A stretch of DNA of 64,000 nucleotides from Capra hircus (lineage: Eukaryota > Chordata > Mammalia > Artiodactyla > Bovidae): positions 32,623,550-32,687,549 of the forward strand of contig NC_030817.1 of the NCBI RefSeq assembly GCF_001704415.2, written 5' to 3'. Each line of letters starts with the position of its first letter. The stretch's first letter is position 1. The position numbers and the translations under genes are program-made. Shown here in pieces: positions 25,481 to 61,179 of this stretch. The notes beneath the pieces were generated by a model that saw nothing but the letters and a program-made list of their open reading frames with translations, was not told the DNA's origin and ran no database searches.

Positions 25481-26749
25481 ACAACAATACTGAGTCTTCC
25501 CATAACTTTAGTTCATTTTCTCACCAGCATTTTTAATTTCCAACACAAAATCTTGTACAAATTTAAATTTATACCTTAGTATCCCTGTTTTCGATGTTAT
25601 TATAAGTGGGTATAATTATTGTATAGATGAAGGAATAGTAACTTGCCCAAGCTGAAGTAGCAAAGCCAGTATGAAACCTACATTAGGTTATAAACCACTA
25701 TCCTGGTTTTCATTATGATACTGTTTTTCTTATTCTGAAATCATGGTTATAGTGGTGGCAGAGAGGAAGCCCTAGTTTTATGGCAAGAAAAATCCCATTA
25801 CCATGCAGGTATGATTCCTCCAGAGTTTATGGATTTCCTGAGTTTAGGTTTTCCAGATCTGCTCAGATCATAAACCATGCTTATCTTAATTTAGAAGCCT
25901 CTGATCAGTACAGTTGTGAACTAGTATTTTTAAGTATATCTTACCCTTTAGTTAACTAGCATGAATTATTTCATTTTTAAAAATACATACCCTTCGCATT
26001 TGAATCCCTACCGTGTGCTCACCAGTACAGATACAAAGATGATTTCTTGAACAACTCCCATGGGAGGCTAGGTGGGGCGGAATACATTTATTATAGTAAG
26101 TATTAAACACTGTAATAAATACATACACATGGTCAGTAGAAGCTTTTACTTGGTTGCAATTAAGAGTAGCTGTACTCTTGTTTCATGTTTTAGAATTCCT
26201 TTTAAAAAATAATTTGAAAACAGTTAAGTGGAAAACATGTAAAGGGCTTTGAGAGGGAGAAATCTGTCAGTCATTTCATAAGGATTGCTTTTGCACTTGA
26301 TGGGGAATCCTTAGGAAAGACCAGTTAATAAATAACCTAGGCATGATAAATGCAATATGGTGTCATACACTGTAGGAAAGTAAAAAAGGTTCAGTATGAG
26401 TTTCATTTCAAAAGGTGAGGAACAATATTTGAGTTTTTACATTAAGACTTCATTTTTTTCATTTGTGGATTTCTTCTGACTTAACAGCATTTAGATAAAT
26501 GTATTAATGAGAATTAATCTGTAATCTGAATTTGCTCTTCAAATATTGAGTATTCTAATGTTTCAGTTAAATATAGAGGATTTACAACTTAAATTTTTCT
26601 TATTTTTCAGATCCCCTTGTGAATGATAGAAATGAAAGTGAATGGATAGTCTTATCAGATAAGTGTTTCTTCAGTCTAAATGTATTTTTTTCCATAAGAT
26701 GGCTCTAGTGTTAATCTTTATTCGAAACAATTGTTACATTGTATCATGA

Positions 26750-27390
26750 CAGCTGACATATCAGCATGCACTTTAAAAAATGTTATAAAAATGGGTGAAT
26801 TTTTGTGTAGCTATTTTAATATTGAAGATGGAAGAAGAAAAACATTTTCAGCATATTGTGCCTTTTTATTTCAAGAAAGGTAAAAATGCTACTGAAACAC
26901 AAAGATTTATGCAGAATATGGAGATGGTGCTGTGACTGATCAAACATCTTGCAAGTGGTTTGCGAAGTTTCATATTGGAGATTTCTCACTGGACCATGCT
27001 CCCACTTAAACTAGCTAAAACTTGATGAAAAGTGTCTGTAATTAATCAATAGAAAAAGCATAGTCTTCCATCAGGAAAACACAAGACTGAATGTTTGGTG
27101 ACCAGGCAAAAACTGTCTTAGTTTGGCTGGTAAGTTGATTCGTTTTCCATATTCTCCAGACAGTAAGCCTTCAGATTTACATTTAGTTTGGTCTTTAAAA
27201 AATTATCTTAATGGAAAAAATTTCAATTCCCTAGAAGACTGTAAAAGGCATCTGAACAGTTCTTTGCTCAAAAAGATAAAAAGTTTTGTTAAGTTGGAAT
27301 TAAAAAGTTGCCTAAAAAATGTCAGAAGATAGTGAAATAAAACAGTGACTACATTCTTCAATAAAGTTATTGGTGAAAAGGAAAAAACGT
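26750..27390 (+). pseudogene. Decayed, internally deleted mariner-type transposase
   Basis: The N-terminal part starts at ATG 26827 (MEEEKHFQHIVPFYFKKGKN, then ATETQ). It continues after frameshifts with CKWFAKFHIGDFSLDHAP, the mariner helix-turn-helix region. After a gap, a C-terminal part appears around 27070-27330 (VFHQENT, then YSPDSKPSDLHL, then LNGKNFNSLEDCKRHL). The middle third of the gene is missing. In the second catalytic block, the expected Asp of the D,D34D triad reads Glu; the third Asp (PSD) is kept. Several stops and shifts show it is dead. Terminal repeats were not identified, so the outer limits are approximate. Confidence 0.8.
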
Positions 27391-27740
27391 GTTTTGTTTT
27401 TGTTTTTTTTTTAAATTAAAAATTGAAGGGACCTTTCTGGCCAATCCAGTATTTGTAATCTGTAAGCCAAAACTGTATTCCTTAAAACTTTCTTTTTTGA
27501 TACTAGTATCAAGATTCCTGAAAATAAATTTGTAACCTTGTGAAAGCAAACTGTACCTGCTGTTTTTTTCTCTCCCCAAGACCAGTTATACCTCAGTTAC
27601 AAAGTGCCCATGCAGTTGTACCTAGATTATTTATTAATGCTCTGTATAGTATATATAGCTAGATATATCTGCTTGGTTTTAGATTTATCTGATTATGTTT
27701 TGAAGTGGCTTAACTGCTTAAATTTAAATTTCATTAAAAC

Positions 27741-27841
27741 CACTGAGTGAACTCCGGGAGTTGGTGATGGACAGGGAGGCCTGGCGTGCTGTGATTCATG
27801 GGGTTGCAAAGAGTTGGACACAACTGAGAAACTGAACTGAA
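27741..27841 (+). repeat. BovB 3' tail fragment
   Basis: Only the last 100 bp of BovB: gggagttggtgatggacagg through gacacaactgagaaactgaa. 5'-truncated. Confidence 0.85.
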
Positions 27842-28803
27842 CGGCTATTCCAGTGTGAATTTAAGAACAGGTGTACTTAAAGATGAAAATAGAAGATTTG
27901 TGTGCCATTCATACTTGGAAGTAGGAAGTATAGAATGGTCAGACACTGGCTTAGGGTATTAAGCTTATTACCCAGTTAAATGTTCTTTCAGTGTTTCTCC
28001 AAGGCCACTGGGGTCATTCTCAGTTAAATACGTGAGTTGTAAAATGTAGCAGATAATTTTACTTAAAAGCAGCCATGATAATGAGAATTGGTTTTTAGTT
28101 GTTTATATAGTAGTTAACTATTCTTGCATGATTTGCTATTTGAACTATACAAATGCTCAAAGTCCAGCAACACCCTCCTGCCAAACTCTGCCCTCAGGAA
28201 ACTATGACAGTTGAATGGAGTGACACTGGCATGCGGCCAGTAGAGGGTGTGTGTATACCCAGCATACTTGGCCTGAGTTCAGAGTGTTCCTCCTGTGGGT
28301 GCTACTGTTCCTTGAAGGCCGCAAAGCTGATTATACCACTCAATAACAGTTTTTTGTTTACAGAGCACTTACATATGCATTCTAATATATTTTTAAGCAT
28401 AAAATACGGCTTTTTAAATTTGAACTTACGGATCAAGAAATTTTTAAAGTGACACAATAGGGACTTTCTGAATCCTTCCACTCCTCAAAATAAAAATAAA
28501 ATTCTAAAGGTTAACAGTGGCTGTTAACCAACAATTACTTCATTAAACACAAAGCTGAGCAGTGGCATCAATTACCTATGAAGCTGGTAGATGCAAAACA
28601 ACAGTCCAGCAGGATATGATACAGATGAGCGATGGGGTTTTAAATTAATCTGATTCCAAAGCCTCTGTCTACAGTATTTTAACTAAGGAATTTTACAACA
28701 GGCATAAAGCTACATCTTAATGCTGAATAAACAGGTGCTCAATTACCCCCACCAGTTTTGTCAGGCAAATATTAACCAAACTTGAATCGTTGTAAGACAA
28801 AAA

Positions 28804-28809
28804 TTTAAT
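28804..28809 (-). terminator. PSMA3: Candidate PSMA3 poly(A) signal
   Basis: The minus strand reads ATTAAA about 80 nt past the stop, which fits the short 3' UTR of PSMA3. Another ATTAAA lies at 28868-28873, only 14 nt from the stop codon, and is less likely. The cleavage site is not determined. Confidence 0.5.
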
Positions 28810-28886
28810 GAAAATTGGTACGTAATAATCCAAAGGGCTAAATAGTTACATGGGACTGTATTAGAAATTTAATGTACAAGTTAATG

Positions 28887-53615
<24,729 letters not shown>

Positions 53616-53830
53616 GGTGCCAAAACCACTTGGACGCTTATGGGTTCAGGCCTAAAGCGATCCCCCAGCACCACAGTAAGAGACTAGTAACAAGCTCTCT
53701 CATTGACTATTCTTTCAACCAATAGTCTTTTCTGTAGCTCGTTCCTGGAGCGTTGGTCCACGGAACAGAGGATTGTGGGAAAGGAGGGGGCGGGAAATGC
53801 ACCTGGCAAGTAACGCGCATGTGCAAAAGC
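53616..53830 (-). promoter_or_regulatory. PSMA3: PSMA3 promoter region
   Basis: Upstream of the PSMA3 ATG, without an evident TATA box. It contains a CCAAT box at 53719-53723, GATTGTGGGAAA at 53771-53782 (partial ZNF143-like), GGCGGGAAA at 53789-53797 (E2F-like) and GCGCATGTGC at 53815-53824 (NRF1-like, one mismatch). These are typical of housekeeping promoters. The start site probably lies near 53640-53700 but is not fixed by the sequence. Confidence 0.6.
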
Positions 53831-55312
53831 AATCTCACCGGGGTTAGGCAGGCTCCTGGTTGTTTCGTCTTCGGTTTGGGTTCGTAGATTCGTTCTGTCT
53901 TCTGGTTGCTTGAGAAGCTCCGCCAGTCCTTTTCCTAGAATTATTATTTATCTTTTATCCTTCTCTTTCGCTTCCTTATTTTTTTTTTAAAGCAAAACGG
54001 AGAGATGTTCTCATACCCTTACAAAGGCCAGAGAAAACGGTAAGGGAGAGGTCTCCCTCCACCATTGGCGGCCTGGTTCTAACCCAATATATTGAGGCGA
54101 CCCTATCATCCACCTATTCTAACAAGAAGGAAGAAAGTTGTATTCTTGCATTCTAAGGGTATCACCTCTGGGCTTAGGTCGGAATTTTACAGGATTAGTA
54201 CCCTTTGTATAACTCTAGTAGAATTGAGGATAAGCTTGATTAAATATTATTTGTTGAACTCTGTATGTCCCAAATACTCAAGTTACACCCTGCTGATGAA
54301 ACGATGAAAGAGACGGCACCTCATCCTTTACACTCAATGGGAAGAATCAGGCAACAGGGAGTAAATGGGCAAATAGTTGCACCTTTTGGTAAAAAAAAAA
54401 AAAGAGAGACAATGGAAGTTTGAACTTTAAACCTGTTATTTAAGGAATGACTTTCCGAATGGGTGATACTTAAATGGAAATTTGGGATTGTTATCTCAGT
54501 ATAAGCTTGGCTTATTATAGGAACTGTCAGGTCATTATGGCCTCAAGCGGGAGAGAGTGACAGGAAGTGAAATCAGAGAGGTGGATATGGAATCAGATTT
54601 CATAATAGTTCGAATTTTAATCTGATTTTAAATGGAAAGCTGTCAGCATTTTTTAAACTGCTAAATACTTCCGTGTGTATTTCCCCCAAAAGAACATCAT
54701 TTTAAATATCCTCACTGTAACTGTGAAAATAGAAAAGTACCATTCCTTTTTTTTTTTTTAATCTGCAGACTTTGTTTACAGATTTTGGCAAATCCCTCAA
54801 TAATGCCCTTCACAGCCAAAGAAAATCCAAGATCACATGTTGTATTCAGTTGTCATGTCTCTAGTCTCCTTTAATCTGGAAAACACTTTCTTAATATTTC
54901 TCTAGATTTCATGGCATTAACACTATTGACAAAAAACATTTATTTTATAAGATATTCCACAGTTTAGGTTTGTATGATGTTTTTTCATGATTCAATTTGG
55001 ATAAATGCATTTTTGTCAGGAATATGACAAAAGTAACCTTCTATTCATATTAGAACCTTATGTTAGGAGGCACATTGTGTCAATTTGTTCCACTAGTGAT
55101 GATGTTAACTTTGATCACTTGCTTTAGATTTCTCCACTGTAGTTTCACTTTTGCCCTTTGTAATTTATAAACATCTTATGCAGAAATACCTGGAGACTAT
55201 GTAAATATCCTGCTATTCCTCCACCTTTTACCCACTAATTATAGTATCTGATGATTCTTATGATGATGGTTTCCAAATGGTGATTTTCTAATTTATCTCT
55301 TCCCTTTGGGCT

Positions 55313-55650
55313 TTATACTATGAGATCATCACAGTTTTGTAAGCAGAATGATATAATTATTAAATGAAGTCTCTTGCTTCTATATGGAGAATGATACATA
55401 CATGAAAGCGTAGAAGCACAGAGACTCCTATGCTTTATTGGCGTTAGAAGAAAGAGTAGAGGCACTGTGCTTTACTGGCATTATACTATAGAAAAAAGAG
55501 TAGAAACACAGAGACTTCTGTGCTTTATTGGCATTATACTATGAGATCATTAGCAGTTTTTTAAGCAGAATGATATGATTATTAAATGAAGTCTCTTGCT
55601 TCTGTGTGGAGAAAGATAAATACAGGGAAGAATAGAAATACAGAGACTAG
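55313..55650. repeat. Local duplicated block, about 222-bp offset with inner repeats
   Basis: Two copies of an approximately 110-bp stretch (actatgagatcat, gcagaatgatat, attattaaatgaagtctctt) start near 55317 and 55538. Between and within them, a shorter block (tagaa-cacagagact followed by tgctttattggc) recurs near 55410 and 55500, with a partial copy near 55630. Confidence 0.8.
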
Positions 55651-55984
55651 TTGGAAATCTTGCAGTCCAGTGTGCAAGCAGTAATGGAGAGTGAGTAGAG
55701 TTGTCGCAGTGGAGGTGGAAATATGTGGATGGATTTTAGATGTGCAGGCTTGCTGAAAAATTAAATGTAGAAAGTAAAGGGAAAAGGAAATTCGATTGCT
55801 TCTTCCTATTAATGAAGCCTTATAATAAAAAGTTTTTAATCATGAATAACTGGATAAAAAGGATATGGATATACTTGGAAGACTAGCAGTTTAATTTGTC
55901 TGACCCTCACTGAAATATCCTAGTTGCAATTTTTTCATGAAGAGTCCTGAGTTAGACCACTGTAGGCCAAGAAAGGACTTCTTC

Positions 55985-56052
55985 CCAGGTGTTACTAGTG
56001 GTAAAGAATTCGCCTACCAATGCAGGAGACAGATGCAGGTTCGAGGCCAAGA
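55985..56052 (+). repeat. Bov-tA head fragment
   Basis: ttactagtggtaaagaattc to gatgcaggttcgag: only the tRNA-like head remains. Confidence 0.65.
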
Positions 56053-57693
56053 AAATGCTGAAGAAAGCTAGAGTATAGTCCTAGAAGGGTTCACCTTGAA
56101 GGTACTGGTATTAGTACTCCAAACTTGTTTAAGGATCCAGTGAAACCCTTAATTAACTTTCCTGTTTGTGTGTGATAAACACAATTTGAGTGCCTAGGGC
56201 CTACTGTGTATTCATTAACAATTATGAATTTGGAGCTCTTTCTGAACCCATTATCAGATTAACTGTTTATGTGGGGGCTGGACTGTTGATTTATCTTGTA
56301 CCTTGGAAAAATGCATTGAGTTTATGGTCTAAGGTTCATGATTATTTGCCTAATTCATTAGAAAACTTAAAAGGTGTGAGCATGGATGTGTTTTAATTAT
56401 TATAAGTTACTTTTGGAAATAGTACATCTAAAATCAGTATGTAATCTACGCATATATCTTTCTTATAGGGTGATAAAGGCTTTTGAGGTTATCAGAATCT
56501 GTTTATAGTTCCATCTATTGGAATAGTGCTTTGCACATGGTAGGTACTTAATAATTGTGTTGAAAATGCAAATAAATACAAATTCATTTCCCAGGTACAT
56601 TCTGCCAAGTTATAAAATAGTTACAATACACCAGAATTTGCAACTGCAAGAAAAAAAAATTGTTGGTGAATAATTGCATTAATATTTCAAGCTTGAAAAT
56701 TGTAAATATTCTACTTAAATCCTAGGGCACTTTGAGGAATCTAAACATAGTTTATGCCACAGTTTATGACTCTGTTTTAATTAAAATAGCCCTGGAAACA
56801 TGGTGCCCAATGTGTTTAACTTGTAAATACTGTGTTTTAGGGTTTCAGAAATTACTATTCCTAAGAATTCTTTATGACTCCCAGGTTTACAATTAGGTTT
56901 TATCTTGCTGTTCTGAGCAGTAGAATAGATACCACTCCCATCACAGAAATCTGCAGATTTCCTTATCTAGAGAACTGCACTAGTATCTCAGAATATATAT
57001 TTCTGTAGATTATTCCATTATCTCAGCTTGTCATAGTTTGATCAAAATTAGTTCTTTTCTCCTAGAATTAATTCTTTACCATAAGACTCAGACTCTATAA
57101 TTCTTTCCTCTCAGCCTGTCTTTTGTGATGGATGTGTAATAACAACCTCTGAGGGGCCTATCTCTGAATTGTCAGGCAATTACGAGAAAGAGGGCTCATT
57201 TTAACTGAACCGGTTTCCTCTTCCTCAATTTAGCTTTCCTTGACTAGATCATATTAAAGGGAAATAACTAAGCTCCACTGTTCTTCCGCATGTGTAACTA
57301 ACTTCATTAAAAACTGTATTTACGCTGCGTCCAAAATGGTAGGAATCCATTATGACATTCGATAGAAAGTGAACAGTCTTGATACGTGTAATTTATGTAA
57401 AGAAAACAACTTATCGGGTAGTAAATATTTTAAAACACTTCAGAAAAAAGATTCAGTGATTCTGTAATGACAGACATAAATTTTCAGTGCTCTTGTGATA
57501 GGCCCACGCTCAAAAATTGCTAAATATAAGTACAGTTAAAGAATTGTTTTAAAGAATTTTTAAAACCAGTTTGGAAGTTAACGTCTCATAGCATGACATA
57601 AATGTTTTTTATACCAATAAAGAAGTATAAGAAAACAAAATCAAATATAGTTAAACACTTTAAGAGGAGAAAAATCAACGTCTTGAAACAGGC

Positions 57694-57766
57694 GCCCGGC
57701 TAGCTCAGTCGGTAGAGCATGGGACTCTTAATCCCAGGGTCGTGGGTTCGAGCCCCACGTTGGGCG
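57694..57766 (+). tRNA. tRNA-Lys (CTT anticodon)
   Basis: 73-nt intronless tRNA gene. The acceptor stem GCCCGGC pairs with GTTGGGC (two G-U pairs) and the discriminator is G. The anticodon stem TGGGA/TCCCA encloses loop CTCTTAA, with anticodon CTT at 57727-57729. The A box lies at 57701-57712 and a canonical B box (GGTTCGAGCCC) at 57745-57755. The CCA end is not encoded, as expected for a nuclear gene. Every stem is intact, so it looks functional. From memory, human has a tRNA-Lys-CTT gene in the same ACTR10-PSMA3 interval and the same relative orientation. Confidence 0.96.
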
Positions 57767-57775
57767 CGTGGAGTG

Positions 57776-57780
57776 TTTTT
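57776..57780 (+). terminator. RNA polymerase III terminator of the tRNA-Lys gene
   Basis: A run of five T begins 10 nt past the tRNA end, with a second T run at 57783-57787 as a backup. Confidence 0.8.
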
Positions 57781-58120
57781 GGTTTTTCATTTTGCTTTAA
57801 CATTCCGAGGTCTCTCCACAGCATTGTAACACACGAGGGTGTTTTGTTTTGTTTTGTTTTTTAAACCGATTTTAGATACTGTCAGTGTTAACCAAATCTC
57901 TGGAAAAAAGACGAGTTTGCAAATTAAACAGTTCTCAAACTGCGCTTGCGTACTTAAAAAGCACTCGTTCCTATTCCTTTCTCCTATCCCTCTCCTAGCT
58001 CCTCCTTCACTGAGGAAACTGAAACGGCCAATGTTTACAGTTGAAATTGACTTTCTGTGTTACTGTGCCTTGCTGCATTATTGCTGAGAGGACGGTTTTT
58101 TATTTAATCAGAACAAAATT

Positions 58121-58314
58121 CAGTTCAGTTCAGTTCAGTCGCTCAGTCGTGTCCGACTCTTTGCGACCCCACGAATCGCAGTATACCAGGCCTCCCTGTC
58201 CATCACCAACTCCCGAAGTTCACTCAAACTCCTGTCCATAGAGTCCGTGATGCCATCCAGCCATCTCTTCCTCTGTCGTCCCCTTCTCCTGCCCCCAATC
58301 CCTCCCAGCAGCAG
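58121..58314 (-). repeat. BovB 3' end with perfect target-site duplication
   Basis: Reverse BovB tail starting with four CAGTT units, then cgctcagtcgtgtccgactc and ctccctgtccatcaccaact. GAACAAAATT flanks it at 58111-58120 and 58315-58324. Confidence 0.92.
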
Positions 58315-59235
58315 GAACAAAATTAGGAGCCTCAATACTGGCAACTTTTCTAAAATTTAAGCAATCCCATGGAAAAGCAGAGAGTCAGAGGACTTCGAAG
58401 TCCTCTCGTTTATTTTACGTTTTTTCTCAATATAGGGCTTTCCTGGGGTAGGGACGGGGAAATGTCTTCTGGCGAAACATACAGTGAGAAATGTTCCATG
58501 CTGTTGTGAGAACCGGGGCGCAATCAGGTTTTCTTCCACTGTTCGTGGGACTTATTTGGAATCTATCCATCCAGTTGGATAAATATTAGCAAGTTAACAT
58601 TCCGGTAAAGGGGAGGCTCTTTGAAAACGAAAGCACGAAAGAACTGAGATGTGAAACTTCGAAAGGGCAATTGTTACTAAGTATTATGGAATGTAGGACT
58701 TCCGCTTTTTTTACCCTCTTCGCTAAGAACTTTGAAATAACCAGGAAGAGAATGTGCACACCGCAGCCAGTCACGTTCCAGGATCTCACTCACCGGCCGC
58801 TGTAGGTGAAGGGCCAGGTTCCAACCTGAATTACTATTTCCTGACGCCGCATGTTATCCGCTAGCTTTCCTTCTACTCAAGGACCAATTTGTCTCTCTCG
58901 GTTTTTCCCCTCAACATACAAACATGCTGTTAATTCTCTATCTTAAAACAAAACGAAGAACTTTGACCTAGTTTCCCTGCAAGCTACCATTTTACCGTAC
59001 TTCTCTGTTCCTCTTTGGAGCAAGTTACCCCACAGTGGCGCAAGCTCACCATTCTCTCCTCACACCTGACAATGCCCTTCAGCCAAAGACCGAAAAACAA
59101 ACTCCTGTAGTTAAACAAGTTTGACTTATAACCCCTTGCGGCGAGGGAGACCTCTGGGGTGTCTCAGTAAGAGGGTGTTAGAATCTACTACAGGACTTGT
59201 GTTTTAGTCAGGGAATTTGAGAGAGGGTCTAAGGA

Positions 59236-59447
59236 AATGACCCTGGTGGCTCAGAGGTTAAAGCGTCCGCCCGCAATGCGTGAGACCTGGGCTCAATCCC
59301 TGAGTCAGGGAGATCCCCTGGAGAAGGCAATGGCACCCCACTCCAGTACTCTTGCCTGGAGAATCCCATGGACGGAGGAGCCTGGCGGGCTACAGTCCAC
59401 CGGGTCGCAGAGTCCGACACGACTGAGCGACTGCACTTTCACTTTAA
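59236..59447 (+). repeat. Bov-tA SINE (first of a three-unit run)
   Basis: Head accctggtggctcagaggtt, full body, tail gacacgactgagcgactgca. CpG sites are well kept, so it is relatively young. Confidence 0.9.
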
Positions 59448-59504
59448 GGAAATGAGGGCGCCCCCTGGATTTCTGGTGTTCTCAGGAAGCAGGGGCCATC
59501 CTAT

Positions 59505-59634
59505 GATGAGAAGGAGATGGCAGCCCACTCCAGTACTCTTGCCTGGAAAATCCCATGGACGGAGGAGCCTGGTGGGCTGCAGTCCATGGGGTCACTAAGA
59601 GTCGGACACGACTGAGCAACTTCACTTTCACTTT
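59505..59634 (+). repeat. Bov-A unit (second of three)
   Basis: gagaaggagatggcagccca to ggacacgactgagcaacttc. Confidence 0.88.
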
Positions 59635-59647
59635 CATCTTTCATGCA

Positions 59648-59780
59648 TTGGAGAAGGAAATGGCAACCCACTCCGGTATTCTTGCCTGGAGACTCCCGGG
59701 ATGGGGGAGACTGGTGGGCTGCTGTTTGTGGGGTCACACGGGGTCTGACACGACTGAAGCGACTTAGCAGCAGCAGCAGC
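59648..59780 (+). repeat. Bov-A unit (third of three), ending in AGC repeats
   Basis: gattggag-type start (ggagaaggaaatggcaaccc) to tgacacgactgaagcgactt and a short (AGC)n tail. With the preceding unit it forms a Bov-A2-like dimer. Confidence 0.88.
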
Positions 59781-60765
59781 ATAGGGAAAGCAGACTAAAG
59801 GAGGGATAAAGCTTAAACTGATAAAGTCGCTCGTTTAGGACGAAAAGTTGTTCAGTGTTCTGAGTGGGATACGGACCAACTCGTCTAAAGTGAATGTTCT
59901 GTGAAATGTGGATTCCACGTCCAGGCCTCCCCGATTTGTGACCAACCCACCATACGGTCTCTCTTGAGGTTTGTTAATTTCCTGGAATGGCTCACAGCAA
60001 AGGATACAACTCAGAAAGAGCTAAATGGGAGAAATGCTAAGGCAAGGTGCAGGAAGGCGCATGGAACTCAGGTTCTCTCCTTGGCATGCCGCTCTCCCAG
60101 CACCTGAACATGTTCACCATTCTGGAAGCTCTGTGAACCCTGTATGATAGGGATTTTTATGGAGGCTTCATCACACAGGCATGATCAGTTATTCACTCAA
60201 TTTTCAAACCCTGTCCTCTCCCTAGAGGATGGGGCAGGCAGGGGTGGGGCTGAAAGTTCTTCAAAACATGACTTAAGACTTTCTGGTGATCAGCTCTCAT
60301 CCTAAAGTCATCCAATAGCCCTCCAAGAGTCACCTTTTGGTGAAAAGTACAAAAGGCACTTCTATTACCCAGGAAATTCTAAGGGATTTAGAAGCTCTGT
60401 CCTAACACCCCTATCATGCAGGAATCAACAAGGATTTTAGGAGCTGTGTCAAAAACTACAGGCAGAGAGCAAATAGATTTCTTGTGTCACACTTGACTAA
60501 CTTGTCTGAGTCACTATAAGCCCCTCAATCACCCTATTCTAATTGGCAATTAGCAGCCCCCCCCATTCACCTCATCCTACATTATTTTTTCTATAGAAGA
60601 TATCTTCTAATTCTTGTTATTATTTGCTTTACTTTCACATCCTTGGAACATAGATCCACAAGGGCAGGATTTTTGTCTTTGCTCTCCAATGTATCTCAAG
60701 CACCTAAATTAGTATCTGGCAGATGTTCAATAAATATGTGTTTAAAATTAGTGAATTAAGAAGGC

Positions 60766-61179
60766 TGTATTGGTTTCTTAAAGCTGCCATAAACAAAGTA
60801 CCCCAAACTGAGTGACTAAAGAAATGTACTATCTCCCAATTCTGAAAGCTAGAAGCTTGAAATCAAAGTGAAAGGAGAGTCATGATGTTAAAGGCTCTCT
60901 TGAAGAATCTGTTGCCTCTTTCTCTTAGCTTTCTTGTGGCAGAAGCAACCCTTTGTGTTCTCTGGTTTGCTGGTGCCTAACTCCAATCTCTGCTACATTT
61001 TCCTGTTTCTCTCTCACATGGCATTTTCCTTTTTGTATAATGACACCAGTCCTAGTGTCTGATTAGAGCCCACCCTAACAATCCCATCTTAATGTGGTTA
61101 CACCTGCAAGTAAGGCCACATTCACAGGAGCTAGAACTTGCAACATCTCTCTCTAATGCACACAATTCAACCCTTAACA
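60766..61179 (+). mobile_element. Solo LTR of an ancient ERVL-MaLR (MLT1/MST-like) element
   Basis: Starts tgtattggtttcttaaagct and ends cacaattcaacccttaaca (TG...CA), about 414 bp. Internal blocks such as ccagtcctagtgtctgatta follow MaLR LTR order. No internal viral coding region is present beside it. The subfamily was not determined. Confidence 0.65.

Larger units (their letters stand above)
14010..28780. other. Intergenic region between ARID4A promoter and PSMA3 3' end
   Basis: No protein-coding exon recognised. It holds minus-strand L1-like stretches (about 15440-15750, 18400-18960, 24770-25480), SINEs at 16105-16380, 17006-17215, 19478-19566 and 22946-23150, a MIR at 20155-20300, a mariner remnant at 26750-27390 and a BovB tail at 27741-27841. 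A plus-strand antisense RNA may cross it. I see nothing identifiable in 14010-15430, 20830-22940, 23160-24760 or 27850-28780. Confidence 0.6.

Noticed and set aside
27123..27332. Small 69-codon open frame as a possible novel microprotein
   Set aside because: It matches the C-terminal part of a mariner transposase next to a broken N-terminal part.
60766..61179. Endogenous retrovirus with coding capacity
   Set aside because: Only a solo LTR-like sequence is present, with no internal region beside it.
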